From contig NZ_CP048836.1 of the NCBI RefSeq assembly GCF_010983895.1, forward strand, positions 1-64,000: a DNA stretch of 64,000 nt, written 5' to 3'. Below the pieces are notes generated by a model. That model was not told the DNA's origin. It made no database searches and was given only the letters and a program-made list of their open reading frames with translations. The position numbers and the translations under genes are program-made. Positions 10,965 through 20,335 of the stretch are shown one piece after another (the stretch's first letter is position 1; every line of letters starts with the position of its first letter). Source of the stretch: Nitrogeniibacter mangrovi (GTDB lineage Bacteria; Pseudomonadota; Gammaproteobacteria; Burkholderiales; Rhodocyclaceae).

Positions 10965-12431
10965 TCACGCCCACCTCGGCAGGTACTTCCTGGCCCGACT
11001 GCCGACCGTCTCGTCATGGCAGCGGATCAGGCCGGCCTCGATGGCATCCTTGATGATGCGGGAGACCATGGAGCTGTTCTTCTCGTCGATGCCGAAGCGC
11101 TCCCGCAGGGTGGTGTTGGTCATATAGTCCCGCTGCACGTAGCGCAGGCAGGCGTGCAGGTAGCAGGCGCGGATACGGTCGCCCTTGTCCATCTCCTTGA
11201 ATTCGCGGTGGGCGAAGAGGACGGCGCGGGTGTGGTCGTCGCTGGTTTCGAACAGCGGCGCGGGAAGCTGGTAGAACTCGGTCTGGAAAACCACCTTGTC
11301 CACGCCGCTGCCGCGCTCCTCGCAGACGCCGACGCGGCGCATGAAGGAGGCCAGTGCCTCGTTGCGGGAGCGGGGCGGGCTGTCGAGAAAGCGATCGGTC
11401 TGCACCAGCGGCAGGCCGGGGTTGGTGATCTCCATGCGATCGGAAAAGATCTCCACCATGGGGCCGGTGCCGGTGAGGTGGAAATCCTGGTGGATGATGG
11501 CGTTGGCCACCAGCTCGCGGATGGCCAGTTCCGGGAACATGGGCACCTGCTTGCGCAGGGCCTGGCCGATCACTTCGTTGCTGGGCAGCAGATTGGTGAC
11601 AAATCCGATCAGCCCCTCGAAACCAGCGCCATAGCCCTTGCCGCCCTCCTGCTCGCGCACGGTTTCCACCCGGCTCTCACCCTTGTAGAGCACCACCCGC
11701 ACCGCCTTGCGAGTGAGGGTGCGGAAATTGGCGAGACGTTTGGCGAACAGCACGGCGCCCAGGTTGGTGATGTTCCACTTGCCGCCCTTGCCGGGGGCGA
11801 TCATGTCGTCGGCTGCCAGGGCGGCGAGGATGCCGTCCCGGCCTTCGGGCAGCGGCAGGGAGAGCAGGTCGAAATAGGCCGGATACTCGAGTAGTCGCAG
11901 TACCTCCTCGGCGGTAACGTTTTCGGCGGCGATCTCCTTCTCGAAGGGGATGCGGTCGAACACCCGCCACAGCTCGCGCTCCTTTTCCGGGAAGTCCTTC
12001 AGCTTCTTCTTGTAGGAACCGATGCGGATGTACTCCGTGCCCTTGAACTGCACCGGGTGGCGGAAGGCAGCACCGATTTCCAACAGAACCACCGGTTTGT
12101 TCTCTGCCTGAAGGGCGTAGAAGCGGAAGTTGATCTTGGGCGAGAGCAGACGCAGCAGCCAGCTTTCCAGTTCTTCGTTGCCGACGCGGGCGGCTGCCGG
12201 GTTGAACGTGGTATCGATAATTGCATGGGAGTCATTGTCCACGCCCCAGACGAGCCAGGCGTGGACCTTGCCGGTCAAGGCGGCGGCATTGGCGAGGGCG
12301 GACAGGTATTCACCGATCTCGTCCGGATCGGCGTTGTTGTGCTTGAACTCCACCCACTCGGTCTCGCTGGGCAGTTTGCGCAGCTCGGTCAGGATGCCGA
12401 GAAGATCGCTCTCCGGCCGGTCGATGCTCAC
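10965..12431 (-). CDS. AlbA_2-domain ATP-binding protein of the RM locus
   Basis: The 488-residue product has an N-terminal AlbA_2 (divergent AAA_4 / Schlafen-like) domain with the ETEWVEFK motif at 23-30 and the GKVHAWLVWGVDN glycine-rich strand. A C-terminal ATP-binding segment includes IRELVANAIIHQDF and a MEITNPG block, and a winged-helix-like tail ends the protein. Proteins of this build are often annotated as transcriptional regulators or helicase-related and recur inside type I restriction loci, but their task there is not settled. It starts with GTG at 12431, overlapping the hsdM stop by 4 bp (GTGA), so it is co-translated with the methylase. It could regulate the operon or act as an extra anti-phage component; both are inference. 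Confidence 0.8.
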   Translation of the reverse strand: MSIDRPESDLLGILTELRKLPSETEWVEFKHNNADPDEIGEYLSALANAAALTGKVHAWLVWGVDNDSHAIIDTTFNPAAARVGNEELESWLLRLLSPKINFRFYALQAENKPVVLLEIGAAFRHPVQFKGTEYIRIGSYKKKLKDFPEKERELWRVFDRIPFEKEIAAENVTAEEVLRLLEYPAYFDLLSLPLPEGRDGILAALAADDMIAPGKGGKWNITNLGAVLFAKRLANFRTLTRKAVRVVLYKGESRVETVREQEGGKGYGAGFEGLIGFVTNLLPSNEVIGQALRKQVPMFPELAIRELVANAIIHQDFHLTGTGPMVEIFSDRMEITNPGLPLVQTDRFLDSPPRSRNEALASFMRRVGVCEERGSGVDKVVFQTEFYQLPAPLFETSDDHTRAVLFAHREFKEMDKGDRIRACYLHACLRYVQRDYMTNTTLRERFGIDEKNSSMVSRIIKDAIEAGLIRCHDETVGSRARKYLPRWA

Positions 12432-14554
12432 GCAGTGACCTCCCTGAGCAGGTCGAGGATTTCGCCTTCCAGCCCTTTGATTTCGGCCTCGATCTCGGCC
12501 AGCTCGCGCGGTGGTTCATAGCGGTAGAAGTGGCGGTTCATGGGGATTTCGTAGCCGACCTTGGTCTTGCTGTGGTCGATCCAGGCGTCGGGCACGTGGG
12601 GCAGCACTTCGCGCTGGAAGTACGCTTCGATGCTCTCCTTGAGCGGTACGGTTTCGGTGTCGCGCAGGTCGGTGTCCGGTTCTGGCTCGCCCTTCTTGTC
12701 GCGGCAGATTTCGGCCGTTTCATCTCGCTCGCTCATGGCGGCGAGCACCGCCTTCAGTTCGGGCGCGGAGAGTTTCACCCCGTGGGCGCGGTCGATGTCG
12801 CGCAAGGCGAGCAGGAACTGTTTGCGGTCCTTGAACAGGGCTTCGCCGTGCCGTTCGGCAAAGGCGGCAAGCAGATCGCGGATCTCCTGCTGGCGCGCGC
12901 GGCCGGCCGCGATTTCCTGCTGGCGGATGGTCTCGTTCTTCTTGTTGCTGGAGGCGATGTTCTTGAAGGCGGTTTGTTCCTCCAGGCGGGCAATGCGCTC
13001 GGCCGTCGCCTGGAAGTTGAGGCGCAGCGGGCGTTCGACGGTGATCTTGTGGTAGCCGAAGTCGTCGTTGTCGAACACCTTACTGACGATCAGCTCCTTC
13101 TCCTTGCCGTCGAGGCTGAAGCTGCGCGTTTCGCCGTCCTGGAAGCTCTCGTAGATGCGGGTGATTTCGGCGATATGGTCCGGGTCTCTGGCCTTGTCCT
13201 GCGGGTCGCCGATGCGGCGGCGCTTGTTGCCGAGCGACTTTTCCATCGGCACCCAGAAGTTGCGGGCGTCGATCAACTGAACCCTGCCCTTGCGCGCCCG
13301 GGCCTTGCGGTTGGTGATGACCCAGACGTAGGTGGCGATGCCGGTGTTGTAGAAGAGCTGTTCGGGCAGGGCGACGATCGCCTCCAGCCAGTCGTTTTCG
13401 ATGATCCAGCGGCGAATCTCGCTCTCGCCGCTGCCGGCGTCGCCGGTGAAGAGCGGCGAGCCGTTGAAGACGATGGCGATGCGGCTGCCGTCCTTATCGA
13501 CCGGGCGCATCTTCGAGATCATGTGCTGCAGGAACAGCAATGCCCCATCGTTGATACGCGGCGTGCCGGCGCCGAAGCGTCCGGCGTAGCCCAGGGTGTC
13601 TGCCTCCTGGTTGATGTATTTCTGCTGCTGCTTCCACTCCACGCCGAAGGGGGGGTTAGCCAGCATGTAGTCGAAGGTCCACTTGTTGCCGTCGGGATCA
13701 CGGTCGAAGCCGTCGCGAGTGAAGGTGTCGCCGAGAATGATGTTGTCGGCATCCTCCCCTTTGATGAGCATGTCCGATTTGCACACCGCCCAGGCCTCGT
13801 CGTTCCAGTCCTGACCGAAGAGCTTGGGTTTTGCCTCACTGTTGAGATGACGGATGTATTCCTCGGCGACCGAGAGCATGCCGCCGGTGCCGCAGGCCGG
13901 ATCGTAGATGGTCTTGACCACGTGGCTCTTGGCAAGATCCTGTTCGGGCGCCAGCAACAGGTTGACCATCAGCATGATGACCTCGCGCGGCGTGAAGTGC
14001 TCCCCGGCCTCTTCGTTCGACTGTTCCGCCCCGATGCGGATGAGTTCCTCGAACACATAGCCCATCTGTATCTGATCCACCCGTTGGGGGGAAAGATCGA
14101 TTTTGGCAAAGGCCTTGACCACCTCGAACAGGATGTTCTTCTCCCCCATGTGTGCGATCTGCTCGCTGAACTTGAACTTTTCCATGATGGCGCGAACGTT
14201 GGGGGAGAAGCCGTTGATGTAGCTGTTCAGGTTCGGTGCGAGGTTGTTGGGGTCGTCCAGCAATGAATGAATCTTCTCACCCGGCAGGGTGAGCTGCATT
14301 CGCGACAGGTTGTAGAACCGGTGGCCGGTGATCTGCTGCAACCGTGCCTGCTGGACACGCTCGGGCTTGGTCTTGAGCGATTGAAACGCTTCAAACGCGG
14401 CGTGGCGCGTCGGCGCCAACAGACACTCGAAGCGACGCAGTACAGTCAGCGGAAGGATGACCTTGCGGTACTCGTTGCGCTTGTAGGGGCCGCGCAGCAG
14501 GTTGCAGATGGACCAGATGAAGTTGGCCAGTTGGCTGTGGGTTTCGCCGTTCAT
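12428..14554 (-). CDS. hsdM: Type I restriction enzyme, modification (HsdM) subunit
   Basis: HsdM is the N6-adenine DNA methyltransferase that protects host DNA and is also part of the restriction complex. Motif I DPACGTGGML begins at D218 and the catalytic motif IV NPPF is at 300-303, with an N-terminal helical domain before them. At 708 residues it is longer than the classic EcoKI HsdM (529). The extension is C-terminal, contains a charged helical region (RLEEQTAFKNIASSNKKNETIRQQE) and probably contacts HsdS. The ATG overlaps the stop of the upstream HTH gene by 4 bp, and the stop overlaps the next gene by 4 bp, so the proximal half of the operon is tightly coupled. Confidence 0.95.
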   Translation of the reverse strand: MNGETHSQLANFIWSICNLLRGPYKRNEYRKVILPLTVLRRFECLLAPTRHAAFEAFQSLKTKPERVQQARLQQITGHRFYNLSRMQLTLPGEKIHSLLDDPNNLAPNLNSYINGFSPNVRAIMEKFKFSEQIAHMGEKNILFEVVKAFAKIDLSPQRVDQIQMGYVFEELIRIGAEQSNEEAGEHFTPREVIMLMVNLLLAPEQDLAKSHVVKTIYDPACGTGGMLSVAEEYIRHLNSEAKPKLFGQDWNDEAWAVCKSDMLIKGEDADNIILGDTFTRDGFDRDPDGNKWTFDYMLANPPFGVEWKQQQKYINQEADTLGYAGRFGAGTPRINDGALLFLQHMISKMRPVDKDGSRIAIVFNGSPLFTGDAGSGESEIRRWIIENDWLEAIVALPEQLFYNTGIATYVWVITNRKARARKGRVQLIDARNFWVPMEKSLGNKRRRIGDPQDKARDPDHIAEITRIYESFQDGETRSFSLDGKEKELIVSKVFDNDDFGYHKITVERPLRLNFQATAERIARLEEQTAFKNIASSNKKNETIRQQEIAAGRARQQEIRDLLAAFAERHGEALFKDRKQFLLALRDIDRAHGVKLSAPELKAVLAAMSERDETAEICRDKKGEPEPDTDLRDTETVPLKESIEAYFQREVLPHVPDAWIDHSKTKVGYEIPMNRHFYRYEPPRELAEIEAEIKGLEGEILDLLREVTA

Positions 14555-14763
14555 TTTGTTAGGTCTTTCTTGTCGGAGCCGCTGCTTGCGTTGGTATGCG
14601 CCTTCATCCAGCGATCGATCGCCTCACGGTCGAATCGCCACTGGCTGCCTATCTTGGAGGCGGGGATCTCGCCGCGCTGAGCCATGCCGTAGAGCTTGGT
14701 GCGGCTCAGCTTGATGTAGCTGGCCAACTCGTCAATGGTCAGCCATTTATCGAGTGCGTCCAT
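14551..14763 (-). CDS. Small helix-turn-helix (excisionase-like) protein
   Basis: This 70-residue protein contains a MerR/excisionase-type DNA-binding domain: WLTIDELASYIKLSRTKLYGMAQRGEIPASKIGSQWRF, the pattern of the helix-turn-helix 17 family, followed by a short charged tail. The ATG at 14763 was chosen because the domain begins five residues later; a longer in-frame form starting at 14829 cannot be excluded. It is the first gene of the restriction operon, and its stop overlaps the hsdM start (ATGA). A plausible role is autoregulation of the operon through the GATAAC repeats just upstream, comparable in logic to controller proteins of other restriction systems. That role is inference. Confidence 0.8.
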   Translation of the reverse strand: MDALDKWLTIDELASYIKLSRTKLYGMAQRGEIPASKIGSQWRFDREAIDRWMKAHTNASSGSDKKDLTK

Positions 14764-14798
14764 GGCCTCACGGTAGGGGAGAAAGTTAGTCAGAAATT

Positions 14799-14814
14799 GA
14801 TAACGGACGATAAC
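14799..14814. promoter_or_regulatory. Tandem GATAAC sites before the RM operon
   Basis: GATAAC occurs at 14799-14804 and again at 14809-14814, exactly 10 bp (one helical turn) apart, 36 bp upstream of the preferred start of the HTH gene. It is a candidate operator for that gene's product. No experimental motif is known to me for it. Confidence 0.35.
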
Positions 14815-14829
14815 CTTAGATAGTGCCAA

Positions 14830-15184
14830 CTACAAGAGCGTGATTTACGTCCGCCCCAGCGCAATACTCAGGACCCTTTGGTGGGACATTTAAACGCAAT
14901 CGGTCTGTGCCGCAAGGGTCGCGTCAGTGGGGGCGCCGAGAACTTGGGACGTGAATTCCGAAGCAGCCGTTCACTCACGGAAGACCGACCGGCCGCTTAG
15001 GCCGACCAGCCGCCGCTTCACGGTGACATGCCTACCTTCACCAACGCGCGGCAATGCAATCCACTCAACGTGACGATGCGCGATGTCAAAAGGGATCAAA
15101 AAGTCCTTTTAGGGTGATGACGTAAACGCCAACATGGCACCAGCGCGTGTACGCCTAGTTCGCACCAGCACCACCGTAGTCCTC
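14830..15184. other. Non-coding stretch between RM operon and DUF3883 gene
   Basis: About 355 bp without a credible gene in either strand. It should hold the promoter of the minus-strand restriction operon and whatever ends transcription of the DUF3883 gene. I see no clear terminator hairpin, repeat or RNA gene. Base composition is less GC-biased than the neighbouring genes, in keeping with an island edge. Confidence 0.5.
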
Positions 15185-16033
15185 CTAAACCGGCCTCGCG
15201 ACAAATTCCGACGGCGCAAGCACGCACGATTCCCTCAAGTGCCCCTGCAATGCAAACACTCGTGGCGCCACGCGGAACCTGAAGATCCGGTACAGGAAGT
15301 AGCGCGTCGCGTTGTCACGCGAGAACCGCAGTTCGTTCGGGGAGATGAAGAACGGCGTGTTCTTGCCGTATTTGGTGGTCTTCACTTCGATGAAGCGATC
15401 CGCGCCGCTAGTTTCGAAGGAGCGGATGTCGAAGCCGGCCGATGGGCCCACAGTGGTGGAGACCTGTTCGATGCGCTCGGTGAGGGCGTCCTTGCCGGCG
15501 TGGATGAGGCGGGCGCGTTCGAAGTTGAGGACGAATTGTTCGCCCGCTTCGCCCAGTGATTGGTTTCGGGCTTCGAGTTCGAGGTAATTGACGCCGGCCG
15601 GGTTGTAAATGGCGGGGGGCTCGGCAACGCCCGGCGTGTGGCGCGCTTCCGGTGTGGGAGGCGCTTCCATCGCGGCGAGGAAATCGTGAACAGTCGGCGT
15701 TTGTGGTGTGGTTTGCGAGTCGCTGGCGAACAGGGTTTGCAGGTCGGGGTGCCGTGTCAGGTAGTCCGTCACCACGCCGGGTAGCAGCGTTCGCTGGTAG
15801 TTGGTGCGGGGTTTGTAGCCGTCGATGTAGGGGATGCCCATTTCGATCAGCACGGCGCTGATGTTCTGATGTTTCAGCTCGACCGACCCGTCGGAGCGGT
15901 GGTTCAACTGCGCCATCAGCGCATGGCGATGCCGCGTCTTGTTGTAGCGCTGGCCTGTCAGTTCGAGACGCAGCATGTCGAAGTAGTCTTCGACGGCGGC
16001 TCGGACTTCGGCTTCGGACCAGTGGTGTGCCAT
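15185..16033 (-). CDS. DUF3883 domain protein, nuclease-like
   Basis: The 282-residue protein ends in a DUF3883 (NO VEIN C-terminal-like) domain: NYLELEARNQSLGEAGEQFVLNFER, then SAGFDIRSFETSGADRFIEVKTTKYGK and FFISPNELRFSR. The D, E and K of GFDIRSF and IEVKTT are arranged as in PD-(D/E)XK nucleases, so DNA cleavage is plausible but unproven. The N-terminal third (WSEAEVRAAVEDYFDMLRLEL, RHALMAQLNHRSDGSVELKHQNISAVL) looks like a domain often paired with it. It stands alone between the type I restriction operon and an efflux system and reads in the same direction. By position and domain it is probably another defence gene. Confidence 0.75.
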   Translation of the reverse strand: MAHHWSEAEVRAAVEDYFDMLRLELTGQRYNKTRHRHALMAQLNHRSDGSVELKHQNISAVLIEMGIPYIDGYKPRTNYQRTLLPGVVTDYLTRHPDLQTLFASDSQTTPQTPTVHDFLAAMEAPPTPEARHTPGVAEPPAIYNPAGVNYLELEARNQSLGEAGEQFVLNFERARLIHAGKDALTERIEQVSTTVGPSAGFDIRSFETSGADRFIEVKTTKYGKNTPFFISPNELRFSRDNATRYFLYRIFRFRVAPRVFALQGHLRESCVLAPSEFVARPV

Positions 16034-16151
16034 GGGGGATCGTGACGGGCGCGAGATGTCTTGGATGGTATCAAAGCCGCCTGAGTGGCATGGGTCGGCG
16101 ATTCCACGTGAAACGGCGCTGCTGTGGGTTGCCTCAGCCGTGCCGCAGCCC

Positions 16152-19100
16152 CTACCCGAACCGACCGAACCGCAGCGCCATCGTCGGCAGCACGAGCAGA
16201 TTCAGGGCGGTGGAGCTGAACAGGCCGCCGAGGATGACGATGGCCATGGGGCCTTCGATCTCGTTGCCCGGGGCGCCGCTGGTGAGCGCCAGCGGGAGCA
16301 GGGCGAGGCCGGTGACGAGGGCGGTCATGAGGATGGGGATCAGGCGCTCGGAGGCGCCGCGCACGGCGGTGTCCAGCCCCCAGGGCAGCTTTTCGACGTA
16401 TACCAGGTGCTCGAAGTGGCTCACGAGCATGATCGAGTTGCGCAGGGAGATGCCGAACAGGGTGACGAAGCCGACCATGGCGCCGAGTGACAGGTCACCG
16501 CCGGCGCCGGCTACGCTGACCACGCCGCCGACGAGGGCGAAGGGCAGGTTGGCCATCACCAGGGCGACGCCGCGGCGGCTTTGCAGGGCGAGGAACAGCA
16601 GCATGGCGATGCCGACGCCGGCCATGGCGCCGTGCAGCAGCAGGTCGCGCTGGGCGCGGCCGCGCGCTTCGTTTTCGCCGGAGAAGATGGCGTAGGTGCC
16701 CGGCGGCATCTTCACTTCGCGTGCGACCCGCTCGCGGGCGTCGCGCACGAAGTCGCTCACCGGTCGGTCGCCGAGGACGACCGACACCATCTGCATGCGC
16801 CGGCCCCCGTCGTGGCTGATCTGGTAGCGGCCGGCCACCTGGCGCACGGTGGCCAGGCGGGCGAGCGGCACCATCAGCCCGTCCGGGCTGCGCAGGGGCA
16901 GCTCGGCGAGCTGGGCGACGCGTTCGCGGTCCTCGGGGGCAAGGACGACCACCACGTCGCGGCTGCGGTTGCCGTCGTGGATCTGGCCGACGGTGGCGCC
17001 CTGGTAGGCGTCGTGGATGGCGTCGAGCACCTGCCCGGGGGCGAAGCCCCAGCGGTTCAGGGCGGCCGGATCGAGGCGGATCGACAGCGCCGGCATGCCC
17101 GGTTGCGAGTCGACCCGCACGCCGGCGGCGCCGTCGATGGCCGCGACCACCTGGGCGATTTCCTGCGCCTTGGCGTCGATGATGTCCAGATTGTCGCCGA
17201 ACACCTGGATCACGACCGGCGCCGGCGCGCCGGAGATGGTCTCGTCGATGCGCTCGACGAGAAAGGTGTTGACCGAGGCGGTGACGCCGGGAAAGTCCGC
17301 CAGCGCGCGGCGGATGCCCTGCAGCGTGCGCTCCTGGCCCTCGCCGTCCATGGGCTCGAGTTCCACCTCGATTTCGCTCAGTTGCACGCCCACCGGGTCG
17401 ACCATCTCGTCGGCGCGCCCGGCCCGCTGGCCGACCAGCCGCACCCCGGGCACGGCCAGCAGCGCGGTGGAGATCTGCCGGCCGACGCGCATGGACTCCG
17501 CCAGCGAGGTGCCGGGGGCCACGCCGACATGGGCGATGTAGTGGCCTTCGTGCAGTTGCGGGATGTAGCTGCCGCTGAGGAAGGGCAGCGTCGCCAGGGC
17601 CGCGAGCGTGAGCAGCACGGAGGCGGTCATGACCGTCCGCGGCGCGCGTTCGAGGCGGGCCAGCACCGCGCGGTAGTGGCGCTTGAGCCAGCGCGGGAAG
17701 GCCGGTTCGTCGCGCGCCGCGGTTTCCTTGGCCAGCAAGGCCAGGGCCATGGCCGGGGTCAGCGTGAGCGCCACCGCCAGGGAGGCGAGCACGGCGAGGA
17801 TGTAGGCGATGCCCAGCGGCGCGAACAGGCGCCCGGCCACGCCGCTCAGGCCCAGCACCGGCAGGAAGATGAGGATCACGATGAAGGTGGCGAACACCAC
17901 CGCGCTGCGCACCTCCAGCGAGGCCGTCAGCACCACCGCGAAGGCGGAGCGCGGCTCGGCCAGGGCGCGGTTCTGCAGCAGGCGCCGGTGGATGTTCTCG
18001 ACATCGATGATGGCGTCGTCCACCACCTCGCCGAGGGCGATGGCCAGGCCGCCCAGGGTCATGGTGTTGAGGGTGACGCCGAACGCGCTCAGGGCGATCA
18101 CCGCGGCGAGCAGCGAGATCGGGATCGCCACCGCCGAAATGAGCGCGGAGCGCACGTTGAGCAGGAACAGGAACAGCACCGCCACCACCAGCACCGCGCC
18201 CACCAGCAGCGCGAGGCGCAGGTGCTCCAGCGACGAATGGATGAAGCCGGCCGGGTTGAACACGTCCGAATACAGCGTCACGCCCTGCTGCGCGAAGGCC
18301 GGTGCCAGGGCCTCGAGCCGGGCCTCGATGTCGCGGGTCACCTCCAGCGTGTTGCTGCCGTACTGGCTCTCGATCACCATCATGATGCCCGGGTCGCCGT
18401 TGATGGACGCCGCCCCCACCGCCGGCGCGCTGGCGTAGGTCACCCGCGCCACGTCGCGCAGGCGCACCGCCGCACCGTCATGCCAGCGCAGTACCGTGGC
18501 CCCCACCGTGGCCGGCGTGGTCGCGGGCGTCTCGGCCTGCAGGGTGATGCGCTGGTTGGCGTTCTCGATGAAGCCGGCGCCGCGCACGCCGGTGGCCTGG
18601 CGCGCGGCGGCCACCACCTCCGCCATGGCCAGGCCGTGGCGGGTGAGGCGGGCCGGATCGACCTGGATCTGCAGTTGCCGCGGCGAGCCGCCGAAGACGA
18701 TCGCGTCGGCCACGCCGGGCACGTTGAGCAGCTGCGGCCGGAGCGTCCATTCGGCGAATTCGCGTACGTCGGCGACGCGCCCCGAGGCGTTGGTGAGGCC
18801 GATGATGCGGGCCACGTTGGTGGCGGTCGTCAGCGGCAGCACGCGCGGCGGGCCGGTGCCGGCGGGCAGCGTGGTGCGCACCGCGCCCAGGCGTTCGGAC
18901 ACGCGCTGGCGCACCTGCCACACGTCGGCGTCGTCGCCGAACACCAGGGTGACCATCGACAGCCCCTGCAGCGAATGGGAACGCATGGAGCGCAGCCCGG
19001 TGATGCCGCCCAGGGCGTTTTCGATGGGCTGGGTGACCAGGGTCTCCACCTGTTCGCTCGACAGCCCCGGCGCCTCGGTGTGCACCATCGTCATCGGCGG

Positions 19101-19229
19101 CGCGAACTCGGGAAACACGTCCAGCCGCGCGCGGCTCAGGGTATACACCCCGTAGCCGACGAGGAGCACCGCCAGCGCATAGACGATGCCGCGAAAGCGC
19201 AGCGAGAAGCGGATGATGGCGTCGAGCAT
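16152..19229 (-). CDS. Heavy-metal-type RND efflux pump (CzcA/CusA family)
   Basis: The 1025-residue inner-membrane protein is an RND permease. It has an N-terminal membrane helix, a large periplasmic region, a central helix bundle with LGEVVDDAIIDVENIHRRLLQNR, a second periplasmic region with GTSLAESMRVGRQI, and a final helix bundle (VGFVTLFGISLRNSIMLVSHFEHL). The motifs match the heavy-metal efflux subgroup rather than the multidrug AcrB subgroup. It lies downstream of a fusion-protein gene and an outer-membrane-factor gene on the same strand, giving a complete tripartite exporter driven by protons. The substrate cannot be read from the sequence; copper/silver or cobalt/zinc/cadmium are the usual cargoes. 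Confidence 0.88.
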   Translation of the reverse strand: MLDAIIRFSLRFRGIVYALAVLLVGYGVYTLSRARLDVFPEFAPPMTMVHTEAPGLSSEQVETLVTQPIENALGGITGLRSMRSHSLQGLSMVTLVFGDDADVWQVRQRVSERLGAVRTTLPAGTGPPRVLPLTTATNVARIIGLTNASGRVADVREFAEWTLRPQLLNVPGVADAIVFGGSPRQLQIQVDPARLTRHGLAMAEVVAAARQATGVRGAGFIENANQRITLQAETPATTPATVGATVLRWHDGAAVRLRDVARVTYASAPAVGAASINGDPGIMMVIESQYGSNTLEVTRDIEARLEALAPAFAQQGVTLYSDVFNPAGFIHSSLEHLRLALLVGAVLVVAVLFLFLLNVRSALISAVAIPISLLAAVIALSAFGVTLNTMTLGGLAIALGEVVDDAIIDVENIHRRLLQNRALAEPRSAFAVVLTASLEVRSAVVFATFIVILIFLPVLGLSGVAGRLFAPLGIAYILAVLASLAVALTLTPAMALALLAKETAARDEPAFPRWLKRHYRAVLARLERAPRTVMTASVLLTLAALATLPFLSGSYIPQLHEGHYIAHVGVAPGTSLAESMRVGRQISTALLAVPGVRLVGQRAGRADEMVDPVGVQLSEIEVELEPMDGEGQERTLQGIRRALADFPGVTASVNTFLVERIDETISGAPAPVVIQVFGDNLDIIDAKAQEIAQVVAAIDGAAGVRVDSQPGMPALSIRLDPAALNRWGFAPGQVLDAIHDAYQGATVGQIHDGNRSRDVVVVLAPEDRERVAQLAELPLRSPDGLMVPLARLATVRQVAGRYQISHDGGRRMQMVSVVLGDRPVSDFVRDARERVAREVKMPPGTYAIFSGENEARGRAQRDLLLHGAMAGVGIAMLLFLALQSRRGVALVMANLPFALVGGVVSVAGAGGDLSLGAMVGFVTLFGISLRNSIMLVSHFEHLVYVEKLPWGLDTAVRGASERLIPILMTALVTGLALLPLALTSGAPGNEIEGPMAIVILGGLFSSTALNLLVLPTMALRFGRFG

Positions 19230-19270
19230 CGCTCAGCTCCGCCCGGTCGTGGTCGACGCCGGCGTGCGCA

Positions 19271-20335
19271 TCAGTCGTCGCATTCGGGCGGGTCCTCGCA
19301 CTCGGCGGCGGCGCCACGCGGCCGCAGCTCTTCGGACAGCAGCAGCTGCGCGCCGCGCACCACGACCCGGTCGCCCGGGTGCAGCGCGCCGGTGGGCACG
19401 ACCCGCACGTCCGTGTCTTCCGCCACCGGCAGGGGGCGGCGCACGAAGCGTTCGGGCGCCGGGCTCACATAGACCCAGCGCTGCCCGCCGTACCACACCA
19501 CCGCGTCCTTCGGCACCGTCACCCCGGTGGCGGGGGAGGCGGTGTCGGCGGTGTAGCGCGCCTCGGTGCGCATGCCGCCGGGCAGGCCCCGGTCCGCCAG
19601 ATAGAGCCACGGCTGGCCCTGGATCTGCGGGTCGCTGTGCGGGAAGGGCGACAGCCGCTGCGCGGACACCGGGGTGCCGTTCGGGTCGGCGAGGGTCACG
19701 CTGGCGGGTGCCGGCATCGGCGTGGCAGGCGGGAAGGTGACCCGCACCAGCGCCGCGTTGCCGGCCAGGATGGCCTCCAGCCGCTGGCCGGTCCGCGCGT
19801 CCTCGACGCCGGCCAGTGCCGGCCCGAACTGCAGGCGCAGCGCGGCGCGGGCGCCCTGCACCGCGGTGCGCGCCGCATTCACCTGCTGTTGTGCCACGGC
19901 GGCGGCGGCCTGGGCCTGCTGGAGCGCCTTGGCCGAGGTGTTGCGGTCGTCCGCGAACAGGGCGCGGGTGCGCCGGTATTCCGCCTGCGCGGCGTCGGCA
20001 CCGGTGCGTGCCTGCGCCAGCTGGGCCTGCGCCGCGAGCAGGCGGGCGCGCAGCTCGAACAGCGGTTGCGGATCGAGCACGGTGGCGTAGGCGGTGGACT
20101 CGGTGGTGATCTCGGCCGCCGCCAGGGGCGCGGTGGCGAGGTCGGCGGCGCGCTGTTCGGCCGCGTCGAGGGTGATGACCGTCTCGCCGTCGACGGTGCT
20201 GACACGGGGCGTCTGCGCCGCTGGCGGGGCGTCATCGGTGGCGGGCGGGCGCTCGACGGCCCGCTCGCCCAGCCAGGCGCCGGCCGCCAGCACGGCGACG
20301 ACGACGAGGGCGAGGATGAGGCGTCGGGCGCTCAT
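19271..20335 (-). CDS. RND efflux periplasmic adaptor (membrane fusion protein)
   Basis: The 354-residue product begins with an uncleaved or Sec-type hydrophobic helix (RRLILALVVVAVLAAGAWLG), followed by a long alpha-hairpin rich in Ala and Gln (about 95-165) flanked by lipoyl/beta-barrel segments. This is the structure of periplasmic adaptor subunits that bridge an RND pump to its outer-membrane channel. The C-terminal tail has two Cys and several acidic residues (ECEDPPECDD), a possible metal-binding end. The ATG at 20335 overlaps the stop of the upstream outer-membrane-factor gene (ATGA). The pump gene starts 41 bp downstream. Confidence 0.85.
   Translation of the reverse strand: MSARRLILALVVVAVLAAGAWLGERAVERPPATDDAPPAAQTPRVSTVDGETVITLDAAEQRAADLATAPLAAAEITTESTAYATVLDPQPLFELRARLLAAQAQLAQARTGADAAQAEYRRTRALFADDRNTSAKALQQAQAAAAVAQQQVNAARTAVQGARAALRLQFGPALAGVEDARTGQRLEAILAGNAALVRVTFPPATPMPAPASVTLADPNGTPVSAQRLSPFPHSDPQIQGQPWLYLADRGLPGGMRTEARYTADTASPATGVTVPKDAVVWYGGQRWVYVSPAPERFVRRPLPVAEDTDVRVVPTGALHPGDRVVVRGAQLLLSEELRPRGAAAECEDPPECDD

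Noticed and set aside
14551-14763. Excisionase of an integrated element
   Set aside because: The protein has an excisionase-like fold, but there is no integrase, attachment-site pair or phage gene nearby; its coupling to hsdM fits a regulator better.
16581-19472. A 963-codon open frame on the plus strand over the RND pump
   Set aside because: Antisense shadow rich in His, Gln and Arg; the minus-strand pump is unmistakable.
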